The notes beneath the pieces are model-generated. The model did no database searches and was not told the origin of the DNA. It was given only the letters and a program-made list of their open reading frames with translations. A stretch of 64,000 nt of DNA from Collinsella sp. AF25-2LB (GTDB lineage: Bacteria; Actinomycetota; Coriobacteriia; Coriobacteriales; Coriobacteriaceae), in NCBI RefSeq assembly GCF_003458415.1, contig NZ_QRUF01000006.1, positions 1 to 64,000 on the forward strand, in the 5' to 3' direction. Shown here one piece after another: positions 60,206 through 64,000 of the stretch. The position numbers were made by a program, and so were the translations under genes. Positions within the stretch are counted from its first letter, which is position 1; each line of letters starts with the position of its first letter.

Positions 60206-61432
60206 TTAGGCCTGAGCTGCAGCAGAGCTGGGACCCTGGACCTTGGCCCACGTCTTGAGCGACAGCGTGTCGATCTCGATAAAGCCGGCGCTGGCCTTCT
60301 CATCAAACGTGGTGTCGCGGTCGTAGGTAGCCAGGCCATAGTCGTAAAGGCTGAAGGGGCTCTTGCGGCCGACGACATGGCAGTTGCCCTTAAAGAACTT
60401 CAGACGGACGGTGCCGGTCACGAACTTCTGGGTGTCGGCCATAAAGGCATCGAGCGCGTTTTTGAGCGGGCTGTACCACTGGCCGTTATACACGGCGGTG
60501 GCCCAATCCTGCTCGAGCTTAATCTTCTCCTTGAGCAGGTCGCCCTCAACGCAAATGTCCTCGAGCGCCTTGTGGGCGGTGATAAGCGTCAGGGCGCCGG
60601 GGACCTCATAGCACTCGCGGCTCTTGAGGCCCACCAGACGGTCCTCGACCAGGTCCAGGCGACCAAAGCCATTGTCGCCGGAAATCTTGTTGAGAGCGAT
60701 GACGATCTCGGAGAGCTTCATCTTCTTGCCGTCGACGGCGACGGGCTTGCCCGCCTCAAACTCAATCTCGGTGTAGGTCGGGGCGTCGGGCGTATCCTCG
60801 GGGTTCTTGGTCATAACCCAGGCGTCGTCGAGCGGCTCGTTCCAGGGATCCTCCAGGTGACCGCACTCAATGGCGCGACCCCACAGGTTGTCGTCGATGG
60901 AATAGGGGTTGTCGTTGGCACCCTCGGGAACCGGCACGTTGTGGGCGTGGGCGTAGGCGACCTCGTCCGGACGGCACTTCAGATCCCACTCGCGAACCGG
61001 GGCGATAACCTTGAGCTCGGGGTCGAGCGCCTTGACGGCAGCCTCAAAACGGACCTGGTCGTTACCTTTGCCGGTGCAGCCGTGGGCGACGTAGGTCGCG
61101 CCAAACTCGTGAGCAACCTCGACGAGCTTCTTGGCGAGCAGCGGGCGGGACAGGGCGGAGAGCAGCGGGTACTTGTTCTCGTACATGGAGTTGGCCGCGA
61201 TGGCCTTGGTCAGGAACTCATCGGAGAACTCGTCGCGCAAGTCGAGCACCTGACAATCCAGAACGCCCAGGTCGAGCGCCTTCTGCTTCTTGGCATCCAG
61301 GCCGGTCTCCTCCTGGCCCACGTTACCGCAGACGCAAACGACATCAAGATTCTTCTCGTCCTGAAGCCACTTGACACATACGGATGTATCAAGACCACCG
61401 GAATATGCGAGAACGACTTTTTCCTTGCTCAT
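60206..61432 (-). CDS. argG: Argininosuccinate synthase
   Basis: 408-residue enzyme that joins citrulline and aspartate with ATP. The ATP pyrophosphatase loop is VVLAYSGGLDTSVCVKWLQ (residues 6-24). YVAHGCTGKGNDQVRFE and APVREWDLKCRPDEVAYA are further substrate motifs. Length is normal. AAAGGAAA precedes the ATG at 61432. A 200-base leader carries an Arg-rich peptide and attenuator-like folds, pointing to arginine control. Confidence 0.96.
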   Translation of the reverse strand: MSKEKVVLAYSGGLDTSVCVKWLQDEKNLDVVCVCGNVGQEETGLDAKKQKALDLGVLDCQVLDLRDEFSDEFLTKAIAANSMYENKYPLLSALSRPLLAKKLVEVAHEFGATYVAHGCTGKGNDQVRFEAAVKALDPELKVIAPVREWDLKCRPDEVAYAHAHNVPVPEGANDNPYSIDDNLWGRAIECGHLEDPWNEPLDDAWVMTKNPEDTPDAPTYTEIEFEAGKPVAVDGKKMKLSEIVIALNKISGDNGFGRLDLVEDRLVGLKSRECYEVPGALTLITAHKALEDICVEGDLLKEKIKLEQDWATAVYNGQWYSPLKNALDAFMADTQKFVTGTVRLKFFKGNCHVVGRKSPFSLYDYGLATYDRDTTFDEKASAGFIEIDTLSLKTWAKVQGPSSAAAQA

Positions 61433-61483
61433 GGCTGTTTCCTTTCGCCCTTGGTAGCTAGTTAGAACATCGGTCAGTTGCAA

Positions 61484-61596
61484 GTCATTTCGAGGTCAAA
61501 AACCGTGCAATATCAGGTTAAATAGCAAAAAGCAGCACAACATGCCCTAGAAACATGCGTCTATGTCGTGCTAAAACCCAACGACCTCAAAATGAC
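61484..61596 (-). promoter_or_regulatory. Long-range leader helix enclosing the argG attenuator hairpin
   Basis: Bases 61583-61596 and 61484-61497 form a 14-bp RNA helix (GUCAUUUUGAGGUC with GACCUCGAAAUGAC, one U-G pair) that encloses the terminator-like hairpin. Upstream, 61596-61629 folds as CTCTGT...GGGGC-TAAAT-GCCCC...ACAGAG, and 61629-61644 as GACGAT-AACA-ATCGTC over the last Arg codons of the leader peptide. The adjoining ends overlap by one base, as expected for alternative folds. Confidence 0.5.
61526..61572 (-). terminator. Attenuator-type terminator in the argG leader
   Basis: 10-bp stem AGCACGACAT/ATGTTGTGCT (one G-U) with a 19-base loop, two bases, then TTTTT on the minus strand. 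It lies between the Arg-rich leader peptide and argG, with no gene ending nearby that it could serve. Confidence 0.6.
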
Positions 61597-61636
61597 TCTG
61601 TTGGGGCATTTAGCCCCATACGGACAGAGACGATTG

Positions 61637-61711
61637 TTATCGTCGTCGGGAAATTGCGCGCTGGCGTCGGATGGCATTGTCTGCAGTAGTGATGATCTTT
61701 ACGAACTGCAT
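61637..61711 (-). CDS. Arginine-rich leader peptide of argG
   Basis: 24 residues: MQFVKIITTADNA then IRRQRAISRRR and stop. Six of the last ten residues are Arg, with three consecutive CGA codons just before TAA. AGGAGAGG lies just upstream of the ATG. The final codons and the stop lie inside a small hairpin (61629-61644), and stronger hairpins follow. This is the layout of an attenuator in which ribosome stalling at Arg codons reports low charged tRNA-Arg. Confidence 0.7.
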   Translation of the reverse strand: MQFVKIITTADNAIRRQRAISRRR

Positions 61712-61986
61712 CTGCCTCTCCTTTCACCTACCGCCGGGCGCAATTCTAATATCGTAAACGGTACCTTTTCCTCGGTAAGCGGTTGTTTTTCCGTCTCCGT
61801 TTTCGATGGTCGCTATATTACGCTAAAGTGCCTACAGCGCAAGCGACAAATTCAAATTTCTGAAATTTTTTTTCATTACTTTGTGAAGTGTGGTGCAAAT
61901 ACGCGCCAATCCTGCGAAAATACGCCAGATTACCAACTGGAGGGTTATTCCGCCCGAAACAAATTAGAAACGGAAAGGCGCGTTTT

Positions 61987-62814
61987 ATGCAAACTTTTGA
62001 ATCTGACGCCGCTATCGGCAACATTAAGCTTCTCGCCGTCGATATGGACAAGACGTTGCTGACCGACGAGCGCGTGCTACCCCAGGGCCTCGATGAGCGC
62101 TTGGAAAAGCTCGCCGAGGCCGGCATCGTGTTCTGCCCCGCCAGCGGACGTCCCGCTCCCAAGCTCGAGGAGATGTTCGAGGACATTAAGGGCCGCATCG
62201 CTTTTTGCCCCGATAACGGCGCGTGCGTAATCTATCGCGGCAACTATATCTATAAGAGCACTATCGATGTGGCGCTGTATCAGCAGGTGCTTGCGCGCGC
62301 CTCGGAGGATTCGCGCGCCGTCCCCGTGCTATGCTGCTTCGACGAGTTTTACGTGCTTGCTCGCGACCATCAATACCACGACGAGCTCAGCGTTTACTAC
62401 AACACGATCAACTACGTCGATACCTTTGAGGGCCTTGACGTCGAGTCTAACAAGATTTCGATCTTCTTCCCCGGCTACGATGCCGAGCCTGCATTCCGCG
62501 AGACCTATAGCCCCGAGTTCTCGGACAAGCTCTACGTCACCAATGCCGGGCGCGAGTGGATCGACTTCATGAACTTGGGCGTCGACAAGGGCGCCGGCGT
62601 CGCGCACCTATGCGAGCACCTGGACATCGATATCGCCGACGCCGCCGCCGTGGGCGATACGTACAACGATATCCCCATGCTGGAGCGCGTCGGACATAGC
62701 TTTATCGTGGACAACGCCGAGGAGCATATGAACGCGCATGCTAAGTGGCGCATTCCGAGCAACAACGACGGGGGCGTACTGACGCTCATCGACGCTATCT
62801 TGGCGGCTCGGTAG
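61987..62814 (+). CDS. Cof-type HAD-IIB family phosphatase
   Basis: 275-residue cytoplasmic phosphatase. Motif I is LLAVDMDKTLLTDERVL (Asp nucleophile near residue 19), motif II is FCPASGRPAPKLEEM, motif III Lys is in GVDKGAGVAHLCEHL, and motif IV is DAAAVGDTYNDIPMLERVG. Such enzymes act on sugar phosphates or flavin/PLP phosphates; substrate unassigned. The start has AAAGG nine bases upstream; the frame to 61888 lacks conservation. It is divergent from the argG leader. Confidence 0.88.
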   Translation: MQTFESDAAIGNIKLLAVDMDKTLLTDERVLPQGLDERLEKLAEAGIVFCPASGRPAPKLEEMFEDIKGRIAFCPDNGACVIYRGNYIYKSTIDVALYQQVLARASEDSRAVPVLCCFDEFYVLARDHQYHDELSVYYNTINYVDTFEGLDVESNKISIFFPGYDAEPAFRETYSPEFSDKLYVTNAGREWIDFMNLGVDKGAGVAHLCEHLDIDIADAAAVGDTYNDIPMLERVGHSFIVDNAEEHMNAHAKWRIPSNNDGGVLTLIDAILAAR

Positions 62815-62824
62815 CCGTCCCATC

Positions 62825-62953
62825 GGGCCTGGCCGGGCGGCACGGGATAACTTTTCGCTCGGTCAGGTCCTGCGCAAGACGAAAGCCACATTAAGTGGCT
62901 TTCTTTGCGTGCGGAATCTACGAAAAGTTAACCCGTGCCGACCGGCCAGGCCC
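62825..62953 (+). repeat. Palindromic element, GTCCTG-CACGAAG family, copy C
   Basis: 33-base outer arms (GGGCCTGGCCGGGCGGCACG...) pair 31/33. The core CTCGGTCAGGTCCTG, GCCAC-ATTAA-GTGGC hairpin and CGTGCGGAATCTACGA matches copies A and B although the outer arms are unrelated. It lies between the Cof-type phosphatase and polA, whose 3' ends face each other. Confidence 0.85.
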
Positions 62954-63019
62954 TAGGTTTACTTGTCTGCCGCCTAGATGGCGTCTTGGCGTCTAGATAC
63001 TTGGCTGATTTTTTGGAAT

Positions 63020-63052
63020 GAAGGGGGCTCCTTGTTGGCAAGGAGCCCCTTC
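63020..63052 (-). terminator. Hairpin terminator of polA
   Basis: 14-bp stem AAGGGGCTCCTTG/CAAGGAGCCCCCTT with a 4-base loop, 35 bases after the polA stop; only a weak T tail. Confidence 0.65.
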
Positions 63053-63086
63053 TACTTTTGGTTACTTTGGATTTGTTGGTGCTTCT

Positions 63087-64000
63087 TTATTTGGCATCGG
63101 CCCAGGTTATGCCGGTGCTGGCTTCGGCGATCAACGGTACGCGGAGGTCTACTACGTGCTCCATGACGTCGCGGACCATGGCGGTGAGGCGCTCGACTTC
63201 GTCGACGGGGCACTCAAAGTCCAGTTCGTCGTGTACCTGCAGAATCATGTGGGCGGCAAAGTCCTCTTCTTCCAGACGGCGGCTCACGCGGGCCATCGCG
63301 ATCTTGATGATGTCGGCGGCGGTGCCCTGCATGGGGTGGTTCATGGCCGTACGCTCGCCAAAGCCGCGGAGTTGCGGATTTTTGGCCTTGAGCTCCGGAA
63401 TGTGGCGACGGCGGCCGTACATGGTCTCGGCGTAACCTGTCTGCTTGGCACGCACCACCACGTTGTCGAGGAACGTGCGCACGCCCGGATAGGCCTCATA
63501 GTAGCGGTCGATCATGTCGCGTGCCTCGGCCATCGAGATATGCAGCGACTGCGACAGGCCGTAGGCCTGCTGGCCATACACGATGCCAAAGTTCACGGCC
63601 TTGGCGCGACTGCGCAAGTCGGGCGTTACCTCGGACACCGGCACACCAAACACGCGCGCCGCCGTCTCGGCATGGAAGTCCTCGCCCTCGTTAAAGGCGC
63701 GCACCAGGTGCTCGTCACCCGAGAGATGTGCCAGCAGACGCAGCTCGATCTGCGAGTAGTCCACCGCCAAAAAGACGCTTCCCTCGCCTGCCGAAAACGC
63801 CGTCTTGACGGTACGACCCAGCTCCGAGCGCGTCGGGATGTTCTGCAGGTTCGGGTCGCTCGAGGACAGACGCCCCGTTGCCGTGATGGTCTGGTTGTAC
63901 GTAGTGTGTACGCGACCGTCACCACGGCGTAGCGGGCCCAGCGTGTCCAGATAGGTGGACTTGATCTTAGACTTCTCACGCCAGTCCAAGATCAGACGCA
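63087..64000 (-). CDS. polA: DNA polymerase I, C-terminal polymerase domain (runs off the window)
   Basis: Repair and primer-removal polymerase. The visible 303 residues hold motif A (VFLAVDYSQIELRLLAHLSG), the O-helix motif B (RAKAVNFGIVYGQQAYGLSQ) and motif C (HMILQVHDELDFECP), which together define family A polymerases. The last residue before the stop is Lys (TWADAK). The 5' part, with any exonuclease domains, lies beyond base 64000. Confidence 0.96.
   Translation of the reverse strand, partial: RLILDWREKSKIKSTYLDTLGPLRRGDGRVHTTYNQTITATGRLSSSDPNLQNIPTRSELGRTVKTAFSAGEGSVFLAVDYSQIELRLLAHLSGDEHLVRAFNEGEDFHAETAARVFGVPVSEVTPDLRSRAKAVNFGIVYGQQAYGLSQSLHISMAEARDMIDRYYEAYPGVRTFLDNVVVRAKQTGYAETMYGRRRHIPELKAKNPQLRGFGERTAMNHPMQGTAADIIKIAMARVSRRLEEEDFAAHMILQVHDELDFECPVDEVERLTAMVRDVMEHVVDLRVPLIAEASTGITWADAK

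Noticed and set aside
61840..61875. AT-rich TTCAAATTTCTGAA palindrome considered as an ArgR (ARG) box
   Set aside because: The half-sites are in the wrong orientation for the ARG box (TGAAT...ATTCA), so it is probably chance symmetry in an AT-rich divergent promoter region.
61568..62062. A 164-codon plus-strand frame across the argG leader and the start of the Cof-type phosphatase gene
   Set aside because: It runs antisense to the structured leader and out of frame into a clear gene; composition is atypical and there is no ribosome site.

Overview
The window is high-GC, gene-dense bacterial chromosome. Protein sequences, synteny and AAAGG/GGAGG ribosome sites suggest an anaerobic gut actinobacterium of the Coriobacteriia, most like Collinsella; this assignment is from memory of the families and was not searched. 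I see no phage, plasmid, transposase or CRISPR array.

Layout. 1-2.65 kb: minus-strand surface-polysaccharide operon (LoaP-like antiterminator, sugar-phosphate transferase, GT2, start of rmlA). 2.9-5.4 kb: thrS and a zinc-ribbon membrane protein. 5.8-9.0 kb: plus-strand three-gene GlpA-like/FAD oxidoreductase/DUF1667 operon. 9.0-15.6 kb: M24 peptidase, folC and valS, separated by long nested inverted repeats. 15.6-19.3 kb: clpX, clpP, tig, tRNA-Leu. 19.4-24.7 kb: two-gene molybdenum hydroxylase and gdhA. 24.9-28.5 kb: tRNA-Sec, selB, selA. 28.7-31.4 kb: formate/nitrite channel, tRNA-Gly, tRNA-Pro, branched-chain amino acid carrier. 31.4-38.4 kb: a seven-gene minus-strand operon (two 2-hydroxyacyl-CoA dehydratase/double-cubane-like proteins, their activase, SelD, YedF, a DUF3343 carrier, a cysteine-desulfurase-like enzyme). 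38.6-44.0 kb: modABC, mog and moeA. 44.2-57.9 kb: housekeeping and transport genes, RNase P RNA, rpsA, cyuA-like, rpiB, ndk. 58.2-61.8 kb: argH, a small ORF, argG and an arginine-rich leader peptide with attenuator-like structures. 62-64 kb: Cof-type phosphatase and the 3' part of polA.

How it fits together. The window holds the full selenocysteine machinery (selA, selB, tRNA-Sec, selD), and selD itself has an in-frame UGA at codon 17 read as Sec. Molybdate uptake and cofactor genes lie next to the selenium operon and a formate/nitrite-type channel lies between the two selenium loci. This suits a cell that uses Mo/Se enzymes such as formate dehydrogenase (not in the window) and the molybdenum hydroxylase seen here. 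The least explained unit is the low-potential ATP-driven reductase pair plus activase co-transcribed with selenophosphate supply.

A second theme is intergenic DNA. At least a dozen gaps hold 60-160 bp inverted repeats. Several fall into families with a conserved core but arms that differ from copy to copy while staying self-complementary. The third notable item is the probable arginine-sensing attenuator upstream of argG.
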